Assembly (NCBI GenBank): GCA_026075535.2
Contig: AP026549.1
Coordinates: forward strand, 9,796,001 to 9,860,000
Length of the DNA stretch: 64,000 nucleotides
Source of the DNA: Tricholoma matsutake
Lineage: Eukaryota; Basidiomycota; Agaricomycetes; Agaricales; Tricholomataceae
Direction of reading: 5' to 3'
Shown: one piece after another, positions 31,815 to 43,884 of the stretch
Layout of the letters: every line of letters begins with the position of its first letter
Position numbering within the stretch: the stretch's first letter is position 1
The notes under the pieces: model-generated
The model's input: the letters and a program-made list of their open reading frames with translations, nothing else
Databases searched by the model: none
Told to the model about the DNA's origin: nothing
Position numbers and translations under genes: made by a program

Positions 31815-34800
31815 ATGACACACACCTGCTCTCGCCCATGTCTATTTTCATCTACTGCCCAAGCAGGTCTCACCAGGCATCAGACCCACTGTCCAATTTA
31901 TAGAACTGCTCAATCCCTTCAGATGAAACTGAGGAGGGTAAGCAAAATTTGCAAAGAGCCAACAGAACTTGCATTTCGCAAGGAGAGGATGGATGTAAGT
32001 CTATACAAACATCTAGTGATCACAATGAATACTATGTTGACTTTTCCTTTTCACAGAATCGTGCGCCGTCAACTTGCAATGTCAATGCTGAAACCCTCCA
32101 AAATGCCGAAGGTCACCCTAGTAGTGTCACAAATGGATTCCACCCAATCTCCCCTATCAGTTTGAGCCTGACACCCCCGATTTCACCCTCACTCTCTTTT
32201 TGACCAACACTCACACAAACTGGGCAGCCCCAGTGGAGATATCACCATCCAAAATGCTTTGAGGACAACCAGCCTGCTGTACCCATCCCTATTGAACAAC
32301 TTGCTCCTCCAACAAAGCCTTTTATTAGTCAAGTAATTCTGCATGTGCGAGACTTCATGCGTACAGCTGCTAATAGTTTTGGACTTTTGCATGAATATAA
32401 CCACCACCCGTCATATGATCCTGATGAGCATGTTGTTCCAGAGGACTTGGTCAATTTCAAGACAGGCCTCCCCTCCACTTCTCCGGAGACAAGGGACCTA
32501 CCTGACACTGCACACACCCCTCCCCCTTGGCCACTTCAGAATGTGTCGAAATTTCTATTCATGAACTGGGCAAACTCAGGTAGCACTCTGAAAACTGGGG
32601 CCGAGGTTACCCGCCTTGGGAGGGAGGTATTGTCTTCCCCAGATTTCAAGCTGGAAGACCTAGGGTCATTCAATGCCCACCGAGAGAATCAGCAGATGGA
32701 TGCAGCTTTTTCTCCTGTAGCACCAGGCAACACCCCATCTTCAGGTGATGGTTGGCGTGAGGTCAAGGTGGATATAGAAGTGCCAGTGGCCTCTAGGGCC
32801 AAGCCATCGCCACCGAGTTGGACATTCACAATCCCTGAATTTCACTTCCACCCTTTAATGGAAGTAATCAAGGCAGCTTGGAGTGAGGATATTGCGAAAC
32901 ACTTTCACCTATCCCCTTTCAAGCGAATATACGTCAACCCAGAAATGAAGGCTGAGACTCGCATATTTGACGAAGCTTTCACAAGTGATGTCTGGATAGA
33001 AGCGCACGATGCACTTCAGAAGCAACCCAATGAGCCAGGGTGCAAGTTGGAGAAGGTAATTGCAGGACTCATGTTCTGGTCTGATATGACACATCTTGCG
33101 AGCTTCGGCAACGCTGAGGTATGGCCGATATATATGTATTTTGCAAATCTATCCAAGTATGTCCAGGCTCAACCAAACTCGGGCACCTGCCACCATGTGG
33201 CCTATATACCTTCAGTATGTCCATGGAGCCTCTCCATTTGCCATTGCTTATATTTTGCTATTCAAAGGTTCCCGACAACATTGATGAATTTTTCATGGAT
33301 TTTGCATACACACGAACTCAGAGATCGGCCCTCAAAACGCACTGCCGTCGTGAACTGGTGCATGAAATCTGGTGTCTTCTGCTGGATGACAACTTTTTAC
33401 ATGCGTACCAGCATGGAATTGTCTTAACATGCGCAGATGGCATACAACGACGCGTTTACCCTCGTATTTTCACATACTCTGCTGATTTTCCTGAAAAGTA
33501 AGTTGCACTACAATGCTACTCCACTTCTATACTACTGATTAAATCACAATAGAGTGTGATTAGGTACCACACGCAATAAAGGTGATCGTATATGCCCACG
33601 GTGTACAGTTCCCACAGCCGAGTTCAACCGATTAGGGCATCAGCGTGATAAAAAAGTGCGCGTTGCTCTGTTACGCTCATACCTTTCAAATTTGGTAAAC
33701 AGGGCTCGAACCCTTATCTATTCCTCTGGGTATCTTGTGAACTCTGCAGTAGTTGAGCACATACTGAAACCAATGACATTAGTTCCAACCATGGTACGTG
33801 CTACATACAAATCCTATTTTTACATAAATAAAGTGCTAATCTGTTATTTAGAATGCTTTTGCGGAGAAGTTAGGACCATTAGGCTTTGACCCATACCCTA
33901 TGCTCATTGTTGATTTGATGCATGAATTCGAGCTAGGTGTCTGGAAAGCTACATTTATACACATCATTCGGGTGCTACATGCCACTGTAAAAGACAGCAG
34001 TGCAGTAGTAGAATTGAATCAAAGGTAATTTTGCCATTTTGTAATGTATTTTTCAGTTAACATCTCAAGTAGATTACGTCAAATACCCACATTTGGGTTG
34101 GATACCATTCGACGTTTCTCGAACAACGTCTCCCAGATGAAACAACTCGCTGCAAGGGATTTTGAAGACTTGCTACAGGTAGCATGCCATGAAGCATTGA
34201 GTGATCTTGTAAAAAGCTGACCCACTTGAAACTGTAGAACATGATACCTTCGGCAGAAGGCTTACTTCCTGAGCCTTATAACCGCAAACTTATGACATTA
34301 CTTTTCCATTTGGCTGAGTGGCATGCCCTTGCCAAGCTTAGGATGCACACCGAGCATACATTAAATCAGCTGGACCAGGCCACAGTCACAATTGGGCACG
34401 AGTTACGATCTTTCGAGGTATGGGCTGAGGAATTTAAACCCGTCGAGCTACCAAGAGAGGCAGAGGCCTGTGATCGTCGCAAACATAAAAGGGCATCCAA
34501 GAAAGCATCATCAAGTGGCAGTTCAGGTCATTCAGCTCCTCAGGTTGTGGAAGAGACCACACTACCAGGGCCAGAGCCAGCTGCCAAGTTGAACATCAAG
34601 CCAAAAGCAAAACTGTTTAACTTATTCACCTATAAGCTACATGCATTGGGAGACTATGTGGGAACAATATGGTTGTTCGGCACAACGGATTCGTATTCAA
34701 CTCAGATTGTAAGGCCTCACGATCATTCTGTGGCATTTCTAACATTATATTTGTACAGGGCAAACTTGCACACCACCTGGTCAAACGCTTCTATCAGCGG

Positions 34801-36379
34801 ACCAATAAGAAGGATGCAGTACGTCAAATTGCAAAGCATGAACGGCACCACATGCGGCTACGTCGTGCAAAAGAAGCTGCTGCTTCTCCTCGAAGACGAC
34901 ATGCTCACCATGTTGCTTTTTCGGAGAGTGACCCACTTCCATTCACCGGGTCCGACCTACACCACCACATGAGTGACTCTAAGAATTTCTCACACCATCT
35001 GTTGAGCTTTGTTCATCAGCCACTGAACGACCCTGCTAAGAAGGTGCATCCCTCCTTCCCCTGCATACATAAACTTATGCCTAATCTGCACTGTCCAGCA
35101 ATTTATGTAGAGAATTTGAGGACTCGATGTAGTAGAAAACACTTCGTTAGATTTAATAAAGTATTTACAATGAATATTTATACTAAACGTCGGGGCACTG
35201 CCCAGTAAACTAAATCGGTAACTAAGTATCGGTATTATAAATAATCGTGGCTATGCCACTGCCATTGTTCGGTGTCGGTGTCGGTGTCATCTAATACGTC
35301 GCCTCACTTTCAACAATTTATACTGAGGCTCAAGGATCATCTTCTTTCCCATCTTCTCAGTCAGGACTTCGATGGTGATGAGGTTCAGTATACCAATGAA
35401 GATTGTGGCACAGTCAGGATTATCGAGGACCATATCTATTCAGCAAAGGTTCTTCGTGTCAACTATACCACATATGACATCTGGCGTGATCAAGATTCGA
35501 TGAACCCGCGCAATCATTGTGATGTCATGGTCCTTTCAATGGAGACAGGTCCAGATGCTCACCCATACTGGTATGCTCGAGTTCTTGGTGTCTTTCATGC
35601 CAAAGTAATGCACAGTGGGCCAAAATCTCGGAACCGCTCGGTCCAATACATGGAGTTTCTTTGAGTTTGATGGTATGGCATCCAACCAGGTTATCGTTGG
35701 GGTCTCAAGGGTGCAAGATTGCCAAAGATAGGGTTCATACCTGACACCGATGATGGTGCTTTTGGATTCATAGATCCCTCCCTTGTCATTAGGGTGCCAT
35801 CTTGTACCATGTTTTGCCAGTGGCTGCACATCGGCGTTGTTACAAACCTCAACCCTCACTGCTGCATGCCGACCAGATGAGGTAGATGATTGGGCAAATT
35901 TCTATGTAATGATGTAAGTCCCCACCCAGTACTTATGTCGTAATAGACTAACGCTAGTTAGCTTCGTCGATAGGGATATGTTTATGAGATATCTTGGTGG
36001 AGGAATCGGCCACTCCGCAACTCACATATGGATCCATGACAACAATGCAATGGATGTTGATCAAGAGAAGGACATCGAAGAGGAAGCCGAGCCCCTCGAG
36101 GACGAATGCTTGTTGGAGAATTTACATCAAATAGCAAGCACCTTTATAGAAGGGGAGAGGGATGATGACTGGGATGAAGTAGAGGAACTGGTAGATTGTG
36201 ATAGTGATGAAGTGGACGATGAAGGGGGAGGAACAGACGATGACACTCAATCTGAAGATGGAGAACCCACCAAAGACGATGACACTCAATCTGAAGATGG
36301 AGAACCCACCGAAGACGATTTTGGCCCTGAGGATGGAGAGGACGAAGGATATGTTAATACAGGGTATGGCTCACTATGA
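31815..36379 (+). pseudogene. Plavaka-type transposase (CACTA-like superfamily), near full length
   Basis: Nine introns (31995-32056, 33215-33267, 33498-33552, 33794-33851, 34025-34072, 34179-34237, 34709-34758, 35044-35098, 35914-35961) keep one frame of about 1286 codons. The N-terminus (MTHTCSRP...RHQTHC) is a C2H2-like finger. The core has GCKLEKVIAGLMFWSDMTHL, PIYMYFANLSKY, GIQRRVYPRIFTYSADFPEK, CPRC and VDLMHEFELGVWK, all typical of fungal Plavaka transposases. The C-terminal part has NYTTYDIWRDQDS and FVDRDMFMRYLGGG, and an acidic tail repeating DDTQSEDGEPT. Lesions are TGA at 32201, 33557, 35662 and 35668, a one-base insertion near 35794 and a 207-bp insertion at 35107. Terminal repeats of the transposon were not found. 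Confidence 0.85.
35107..35313. mobile_element. 207-bp insertion with 8-bp target duplication in the transposase gene
   Basis: CAATTTAT is present at 35099-35106 and again at 35314-35321. Removing the insert and one copy restores the expected coding order directly after the intron acceptor at 35098. The insert has no clear inverted ends and ends in a short GTCGGTGTCGGTGTC repeat. It may be a hAT MITE or a SINE. Confidence 0.65.
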
Positions 36380-37062
36380 AAGGGGTCATTTGGGCCTGCG
36401 GTAAGTTTTTTCTCTTCTATTCTTGTTCTGACTAATTAACTAATTACTTTACTTTACTTTTTAGGTTCTAAACTACTGGTAACTAGGGGCGCCAACACCA
36501 GACAGCCCACGCCCAACCCCGACCATGCAAACCCCTCCTCCCCATTGTGAGACTCTCGATAACAGACAGGAGTCAGCAGAGGGGTGGCAGGAGACCCATG
36601 GAGGGGAATTCTTGCAAGTTACACACCAATGAAATCACCGATGATGATGACAACAGGCGTTCAACATTGACGACGGCCAGGTGGAGAAGACAACAACAAC
36701 GGGAGGAGACGAGGACGACAACTGGGAGAAGACGGCAACGGGAGGGACAACGACAAACGAGGGGGGAGCAGGCACCAGCGACAACAACAACAACAGGATG
36801 ATGACAACGAATGGGACCAGGAGAAGACAATGCAGAAGATGACAGCGATGACAAGGGGGGATGGCAACAGTGACAGCAAGCAGCACCTGCCCCGCCCCTG
36901 CGAGCAGTGACTCGCAGAGGGGATCATGGGCAGTAACGACCACGAGAAGAGGGAGGGAGGTGGCACCACTGCCACAATGCTAGGGGGTCGATGTCGCTGA
37001 TTTTGGGCGACAGAGATTTATTTTTAAAATATTGTAAATTACTAATAAATAACTTGAACATT
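36380..37062. other. No supported gene; CA/GAC-rich sequence
   Basis: It starts with a possible intron-like stretch after the transposase stop, then GACGACAACAAC-type low complexity, with long spurious frames on both strands. One hairpin of the CTGCGAGCAG family is at 36897-36917. Confidence 0.4.
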
Positions 37063-38405
37063 AGGGTGTTTCACAGACCCTCGATATGGACTCAATTCGA
37101 GTCCTTAAGTTGAGGCCTCGAGTCCGAGGGTGCAAATCGCCCTCGACCCCACGACTTGCAGCCTCAACTTCATCCCTAATTTCGTCCCTCGATCCCTTCC
37201 CTCACTATGCTAACATTTCCATATGAGGCAACACTTTCCCATTAGAGACAGTTCCAAACAAACAACGAACATTTTCCCACTGTCTCAACGTTCAATAATG
37301 TTCAATGTTCCACGTTCATTGTTCAACCACCGTACAACATTTCCGCATCCCTCCCATAAGACCTCACCCCCTCCGTAAATGCGACCTCGACCACCCCCAT
37401 AGCCTCCAGACCCTAAGTAAGTGTTTTATGTAATATTTTTCTTACTGACAAGTTTCTATGTACAACGACAACGCACGCGGCCCGTACACCCTCCTCCCCA
37501 TTCAATGGGATGTGAGGGGTTCGTTTTTGTCTAGCACGACCCCATGCAGGTGCCATGAGTGGGTAACCACGAGGTAAGCACCCGCTACCCCCATATTTCC
37601 GCCTACTAACTACCTCGACGTAGGTAAGGGATCCAACACCCGCCAGCACCGCTGCGAGCAACTGCTCGCAGGGTGGATCATTGGTAGACGACGGGACTGA
37701 GAGACGACAGGGACTGAGATCACGCAATGAACAACAACAAGAAGGGAAGGACAGGACGACGACGACGACGACGGCCAACCGCTGCTGCGAGCAACTGCTC
37801 GCAGGGTGGACGGAGTGTGCGAGGCCAGACAACAACGACAAAATGAGGACGAGGACAGGATGATGAGATACCACCACCGCTGCCGCACCAGCAACCACAA
37901 CCGCAACCGCCGCTGCGAGCGACTGCTTGCGGGGTTGACACGTGGGAGGAACGACAACAACAACGGCACAGAACGACAAGATAGGGCAGGCATCAACGCA
38001 GACAGGACGACTCAGCACCCCCCGCCTCGTGACAACCACAACGGCGAGGAGACGACAAGGTAGGATGACGGCCACCCCAACCGCCACCCTGAGCAACGAG
38101 GACAGAGATGACACCTTGAAGAGTGATAGGGTTTTTTTAATGTATTCATTGACTCAAGTGTGCATATGTACATGCCAAGTATGTACTCTGAATATGTAAT
38201 CTACTCAGCAGTACAGAGTTCTACCAGTCCTTGAACTTAGTCTCTGAGATGAAGCTAAGTAATACACCCTTGAAAAATTGGTGAGCGAGGAGGGAGGGGA
38301 GTCAATGAGGATTATTTGTTTTGATGTCCTTTTATATGAATCCTCAAATCGGGGTCAAGTTCGAAGGCAAATTGAGGGTCATATCGGAGGTGTGTGAAAC
38401 ACCCT
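37063..38405. mobile_element. Non-autonomous TIR element D2
   Basis: 1343 bp. The left end AGGGTGTTTCACAGACC and the right end GGTGTGTGAAACACCCT are inverted repeats with one mismatch. ATT flanks both sides (37060-37062 and 38406-38408), a 3-bp duplication; TA would also fit if the ends are one base shorter. The interior is low-complexity and carries three palindromic hairpins. No transposase frame. Confidence 0.75.
37652..37932. repeat. Three CTGCGAGCAACTGCTCGCAG hairpins
   Basis: Palindromes at 37652-37671 and 37785-37804 are identical. A third at 37913-37932 differs by a few transitions. The arms match the hairpins in D1 (21291-21540). Confidence 0.85.
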
Positions 38406-38449
38406 ATTAATGTCTTGGACTCATTCAAGCCAGGCCCAGCATGGCCCAA

Positions 38450-38900
38450 CCCGAATAAGTGTCCACATTATAATGGTCATGTAATTCTACACCGGCATTC
38501 CCAAATACCATCTAGAAACCTTAATCATCCAATCCCATTGAAATGAGACTCAATTAATGAGGAGGTGTACAAGGTTGATGAAGGTGTTGTGTAAAACTGA
38601 AAGCACTTGCCATTGTGATGACCACATTCTAATCTTCACATAATTTTACAAAGGTATTCTCAAATATTATATTGAAGTTTCAATCATCCAATCCCTTTGA
38701 AATAAGACTCGATTAACGACGGGGATGTACAAAATCTCTATATGGTTGACAACAGTATCTCAAAGCACTTGCCTTCATGTGCTCAGATTACAATGGCCAT
38801 GTATTTCTACAAACAGGTTTCCGTGATATTATCTCGAAGTTTGAATCATCCAACCCCTTGAAACGAGACTCGATTAACGACAACAATATTCAAAGAAGAT
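38450..38900. repeat. Degenerate tandem repeat, about 3 x 160-170 bp
   Basis: The motif ATCATCCAATCCC, then TGAAATGAGACTC and GATTAACGAC, occurs three times, near 38520, 38690 and 38845, with CACTTGCCATTGTG-like and ATTCTACA-like stretches between. It abuts the first recognisable exon of the Crinkler-like gene. Confidence 0.7.
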
Positions 38901-41206
38901 CAATTGTCTCGATAAAATAAATCCTCGCCATCTGGAGCTTTGGAAGGTTGTTTCCTTAATACCAAGGGCGTGCGCCTTCTGACTTTCTCTTTCAGCTGAA
39001 TGAGACAGTTCCTATCGATCCAGATGATAGTCTCACGCAGTGATTAGGGGCCTTGGGTGACATCCACGCGTATTCAAGAAAGTTGAGTTCTGAAGAAGAA
39101 GTGGGGGAGCTATTTCCCGAACCGCCTTCCTGAAAGCATCTCCATCTCGTGGTTCAGTGCTCTGAGATACTTGCACCCTCTAGTCCGAGTGGTGAGTACT
39201 GCTGGCTCATTGTTCATGTATAAGCAGAACTGACGATATTGTTGAACTTCTCACCTCACTTGCGCATCTTGGTTTCGATCGTCCTCATCACTCCTATCTC
39301 GACTCAACACATGACTTTCGTGCTCGTCGAATCTGTTTTCCACCGACGTCTCTTTCTCAGCTTCTCGCAAATGCTCACAGTCTGGAATGGAAGAGGATGG
39401 TCAGGCAGCAAAGCGCAAGGAGATCGACAGGGATGTGCCGGACATACAGACCCATTGTGTCGCTATCCATAAAGCGATCAAAGCCATGCTGGACAATCTG
39501 GACTTGTCCAATCCTTCGACATTTACAACACTTCCTTTCCCTTCGTTGCTCCCAATGCCATCCCAGCATTTCGAAAAGAAGAAAATCAACGGGGTCCACG
39601 GATTTCAATACATGGGAAGATCGAAGTTTCGCGAATTGGAAAAGCGTGTTGAGAATGAGGATTTCCTTGATGCACACGAAAGCCTATACCTGTACAGGAC
39701 GTCTGGTTCAGGGAAATCACATCTCCTTGCTGCGCTTGTATATCACCTCGTTCGTGAAGGAAAACGCGTCTTCTACATTCCGGATTGCTCCAGCTTGCTT
39801 CTGGCACCGGCACAGACGATTTGGGCTGCATTAACTTTCGCGTTCTACGACTCAGATGTGCTCGGAACCATAGGGGATCCCTACAATGTCGACACATTGA
39901 TTCGTTTTATGTCAAAGCATCGAGATCTCTACATCATCGTCGACCAAGTGAATGTTTTGGAGACCGCAGATGCTGGTCGCAGTCGAAAAGAGATGCTTAA
40001 CGCCATGAGGTTCCAGCATCGCTACATATTTAGCGCTTCGGCTAACAAAGATTCCAATTGAGAAGCTGATCGGAAGCAAAGTTCAATTTCGGTTTTCCGG
40101 ATATTTGGAGGGATGAGCGAGGTACGCTGACACCTTCACATTATTCCACACAATACTCATTCCCTGTAGGACGAAACCGATCAGTGGTTTATCCTCCATG
40201 TCTCTCGAATTCCGCAGTTGTCGGCTGAACAACGGGAACGGGTCAAATATCTCACTGGCCGCATTCCGCTCCTGCTACGCTGCCTTTTCAACATGACCAA
40301 CTTTGATGAACTCAAATTTCGAAACATGCCCGATCTGCTTAATGTTGCCTTCCAGGTTGAATCATTCTTTAGAACCAAAGTTTGCTCCCTACATTTGCCG
40401 AGCAAGCAAACGTAATGCACCCTGTTATTTCCCCTTCCATCCGAGTTGATTTTTGTACTAGGTATCTCGAGATCATGAGGGCATGTGTCCAGGGTGATCT
40501 TGTCAGGCTCAATGATCGAAGCCTGTATGACTTGCGGCACTTTTACGTCGACGAAAAGGGAATTGGACGTTTTACGTGCGGAATCGCCTTTGAAACAATG
40601 ATGTCAATGCTGCGAACACATGACGATGCTCCATTCATGGATGATTTGTGGTATACAGCAGTCTCACGATCCAGCAATCCCGTTGTTTGGGGCTTCTTGG
40701 CCGAGCAAATTTTCCTTAGCTACATTGGCGCTCATGGTTTAAGGGCTGTCCACCCCAAGCTTGGTCTAATGTCTACTGTGAATTTCAGCGCAAAACCAGC
40801 CTTCGACCAGCTTCTCTCGGATGGTCACACAACCCGTCTGTACGTCCCCATTGCCTACAATTTCATGGCTGTGGATGGCGTCATACTGTTGTTGGAGCGT
40901 GCCTCCAAGAAGGCCACCATGTTCTCCATCCAATTCATGCTATCCCAGAAGCATAAGCAATTTGATGTGGAATTCCACATGAGGTTGTGGTCAAGTTGGA
41001 CTGAGTCAATAACCTCAGCTGGGTTTGAAGTTGAATCAACATTTGTCTGGATCGACACAACCCAGTCATGGGAACGTGTCAAACCTAGGCTGGTCAAGGC
41101 TCTCCGATCCCGCGATAAGGTTATTTACCCCAATTATACTGTACTTCACATGGGAGTGGAAATGGTTGATAAAAAACTCACTTCTGCCCTTGGTATTAAG
41201 AAGTAG
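38881..41206 (+). pseudogene. Crinkler (CRN)-type effector-like gene: Ubl header, P-loop NTPase, PD-(D/E)xK-like domain
   Basis: Exon pieces 38881-38946 (LDKINPRHLELWK) and 38996-39191 (VPIDPDDSLTQ, ELFPEPPS-KHLHLVVQ), joined over an intron at 38947-38995, match the ubiquitin-like header of fungal Crinklers. From 39387 follows a P-loop NTPase with Walker A RTSGSGKSH (Arg where Gly is usual) and Walker B LYIIVDQVNVLE. After introns 40122-40169 and 40412-40461, a C-terminal domain contains AVDGVILL and SIQFMLSQKHKQ, resembling the restriction-endonuclease-like domain of this family, ending VEMVDKKLTSALG. There are stops in the header and at 40060. The join near 39190-39390 is unresolved. The N-terminal start is missing. 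Such proteins act in nuclei of host or rival cells in other species; here no function can be claimed. Confidence 0.65.
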
Positions 41207-41684
41207 TTCCTCAGAAACTGTAGACTATACATTAATTCTATTGTACTTTTGTCCAAATTATCAAGTTATGTCTCAGGTTATGTCTCTCACAGGGTGGCGG
41301 AACGGGACTTTTGTATATACAGTTGGAACTTTGGGATGCAGTCCTTCCTTATATGGTAATTCCCCATCACGTGAGATGTCACATGCTGTGCAAAATACTT
41401 GAATTTAAACTTTAAACTTGTTTAAAGGCAACATCCTGGCGATTCAACTCTCTACATGCTACTTTGCTTACATGTTGTCCTTTATGACAATATCTGTCTC
41501 ACAACCAGTATATAATCTTACCCATTGCACAAGAGTTTTCTTGTCACCTCTTTCAACTCTTAACTCTCATGCCTTGGGTAGGTTCTTCTTCTTATTCCTA
41601 GTTGCCTCTTTGAACTCATAACCCTCAAGTTCTTAGTAGTCATCCCAGTTGCCTTAATATAATTCATTCTTCACATCCACAGTC
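41207..41684. other. No supported gene
   Basis: AT-rich sequence, presumably the 3' flank of the Crinkler-like gene and the 5' flank of the next frame. Nothing recognisable. Confidence 0.4.
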
Positions 41685-41689
41685 ATGTC

Positions 41690-43227
41690 ATGTCAGAGCA
41701 TGGTGAGACACCCACGAGGAGCATCACCCATGGGTCACAAGACTCAGGAGGCATCCAAGAAGAGACTTATGGGCTCCAAAATGAAGTGGTTAGCAAGTGT
41801 GTCAAAGTTGTCCAACAATTCAGAGCGGGCAAATTTTCAAAACCCAAAGCATCAATACTACTCTTCCAAGCCATTCCTCAGGGACAACTGGAAGAAAGTG
41901 CCTTCATCACTGCCTATGGAGCCTACATAAGCATGCTTGACAACTTTGAACATTATTGAGACAGTGCTGCCCAATCAGGGAGACCAATAGTATCAGCACT
42001 AGGGAACTGCACCAGTTTTACCTGCTGGTTTCCCACGCTTTTATTTTCTAATTTATTCAATGAGTTTTGCATGAAAACTCATGAAAAATGATTTTCTGAT
42101 AGCTATTCAATGGATGCTTGTGATACAAGGGACAAAATAATTTATTTTCAACCTTGTCACATGACAGATGTCACACAAATATTGTTTTATGTGTTAGATT
42201 ACAAAGAGCCAACAAAAAGCTTCCAGAAAATCCTTTTTTCATGATTTTTCATGCAAAACTCATTGAATAAATTAGGAAATCAAAGCAGGGGAAACCAGTG
42301 CAGTTCCCTAGTGAGCACTCATTGACCTCCACTATGCAACAGGCAGAGCACCAGAACAAGAAGCTCCCATTGTTAGCCTGGATAAGTGAGCCCATTTGCC
42401 TGGATCAGACTCAGATAATGGAGGAGAATATAAGAAACATATGTGTCTTGACTACAAAGCCTTACCCTGGAATGAACCAGATGATCCAGCAGTGCAATGG
42501 ACAGCAGAACTTTCACCATCCCTACAAAAGACCCAGTCTCTCCTCAAGAATTTTCTAAGGCCAATTTACTCAACTGTGGGAGAAGTTATCCACAATTTCC
42601 CCAGTCAGAGTGGCTCAACCTCCTTTCTGGGAACTCCATTGACCTTGACCACATCTTCTCAAACATTTATTCCATCACACAAGAAGACCAAGAATCAGGG
42701 TCACCTGGGAAAAATCTCGAACTGCTTCATGGTTCCTCTGTCCCTGAAAAGACAGTCAAAACCCATGGTGACTGGGTCATCGCTTGGGAAGCACTTGTTG
42801 ACACCACCCAATTTGTCTTCATGCATTGCAGACTTGAACTTCAACAGTATGGACAGCATATCCAATGATACTTTGTGTCCATACCTCCTCAGTTCCATTC
42901 CTGCATCATCAACTATGACTGAGCAGTCCGGATCTGAGTTGAGCAGACGAGAGACTTGGAACTCACAGATTTTGCCGAATTCTCAGACCTCCAAATCCGA
43001 TGGATCAATATTCCAAGTACCACTACTGCAGCATCTGTCCAATTTTATGACTTTAGGCTACAACAAACATCTGGACAGAGATTCCATGATGCTTGCTGAT
43101 GATGGAACAACTGAAAGTGCCCAAACACAGCAGCTTCCTGCAACTACACTCATGTCTGTATCAACTGTCAGAGTAGCGCCCACATTGGAAAGGACTGTAG
43201 GACTGTATCCAAAAAATAGGCTCTCAC
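41690..43227 (+). pseudogene. Retroelement gag-like gene, split by a MITE and truncated by C2
   Basis: 41690-41959 reads VSKCVKVVQQFRAGKFSKPKA...AYISMLDNFEHY. After the MITE, 42497-42868 reads SEWLNLLSGNSIDLDHIF and KTVKTHGDWVIAWEA, and the end (to 43210) has a CCCH-like finger (CNYTHVCINCQSSAHIGKDC). I recall this combination from basidiomycete retroelement ORF1 proteins linked to tyrosine-recombinase (DIRS-like) elements; that assignment is from memory and uncertain. Several stops are present. The 3' part is lost at the C2 LTR (43228). Confidence 0.55.
41997..42313. mobile_element. Foldback MITE, 317 bp, CACTA ends
   Basis: The ends CACTAGGGAACTGCAC and GTGCAGTTCCCTAGTG are perfect inverted repeats. 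The inversion continues imperfectly for about 95 bp (TTCAATGAGTTTTGCATGAA on one arm, TTCATGCAAAACTCATTGAA on the other). The dinucleotide AG flanks both sides. Non-coding. CACTA-like ends could be mobilised by a Plavaka/CACTA transposase such as the one at 31815-36379. Confidence 0.85.
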
Positions 43228-43884
43228 TGTTAAGGGCGAAGCCTCAACCACTTGATCTAATCGATGTCGTTCGACGAGGTGCTTCCTCAATGAGTCGTTT
43301 GGCACTAGTCTTACTCAGAGCATCCGACGTAAGAGAGATAGTGCACTCTAGCAGGCCTTCTGCGTAGAGTCGTTCAGGTTCACACACTAAGGGGCTTCCT
43401 TAGTGGTTTCAAGTAAGTTTGCGAGTTCACAAGTTAAGGCTGTAGATTGCCTAGATCTAAACTAAGGACATCCCTACTACGAGTCACAGTACTTATACTA
43501 TGAGGGAGGTCCTTATCGTCCAATCAGAAAGATAGATGTGTATCAAGTAAGAATAGAAACAATAGACCTCATGCCTTGCATGAGGCGTCCAATGTCAAGG
43601 ACCTGCTGCAGCGCAGCATGTTGATCATGAGAGTCCGACATCATGGACCTCATGTCAGGGGGCTGTCATATCACAGCATGTGTGGGAGTGGGTTCAGGTG
43701 CATGGAGTCACCATGCGTCAAGGGTGCCTTCCATGGGAAGGGGATTGAATGCATGCAGTCGGCATGCATCGTGTGTGTGTCTGATGTCAAGGACATGCCC
43801 TAGGCATGAATCAAGGGGTGCCTCCTGTCTGGAGGGGGTCGTCGGGTGCGTCGGGTTCCATGAGTTACAAGGAAAATTGTAACA
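43228..43884 (-). repeat. C2 3' LTR
   Basis: 657 bp, TGTTAAGGGCG to TTGTAACA on the plus strand, adjoining the complement of the polypurine tract (TTACCCCCTT). Confidence 0.9.

Noticed and set aside
33700..33760. tRNA-like GGCTCGAACCC and TAGTTGAGC motifs
   Set aside because: They lie inside a conserved Plavaka exon, in coding frame, with no tRNA fold.
36573..38114. Several long open frames on both strands in 36.5-38.1 kb
   Set aside because: They come from GACGACAAC-type low-complexity sequence with few stop codons. The translations are Val/Ser/Leu or Arg/Thr-rich without domains.
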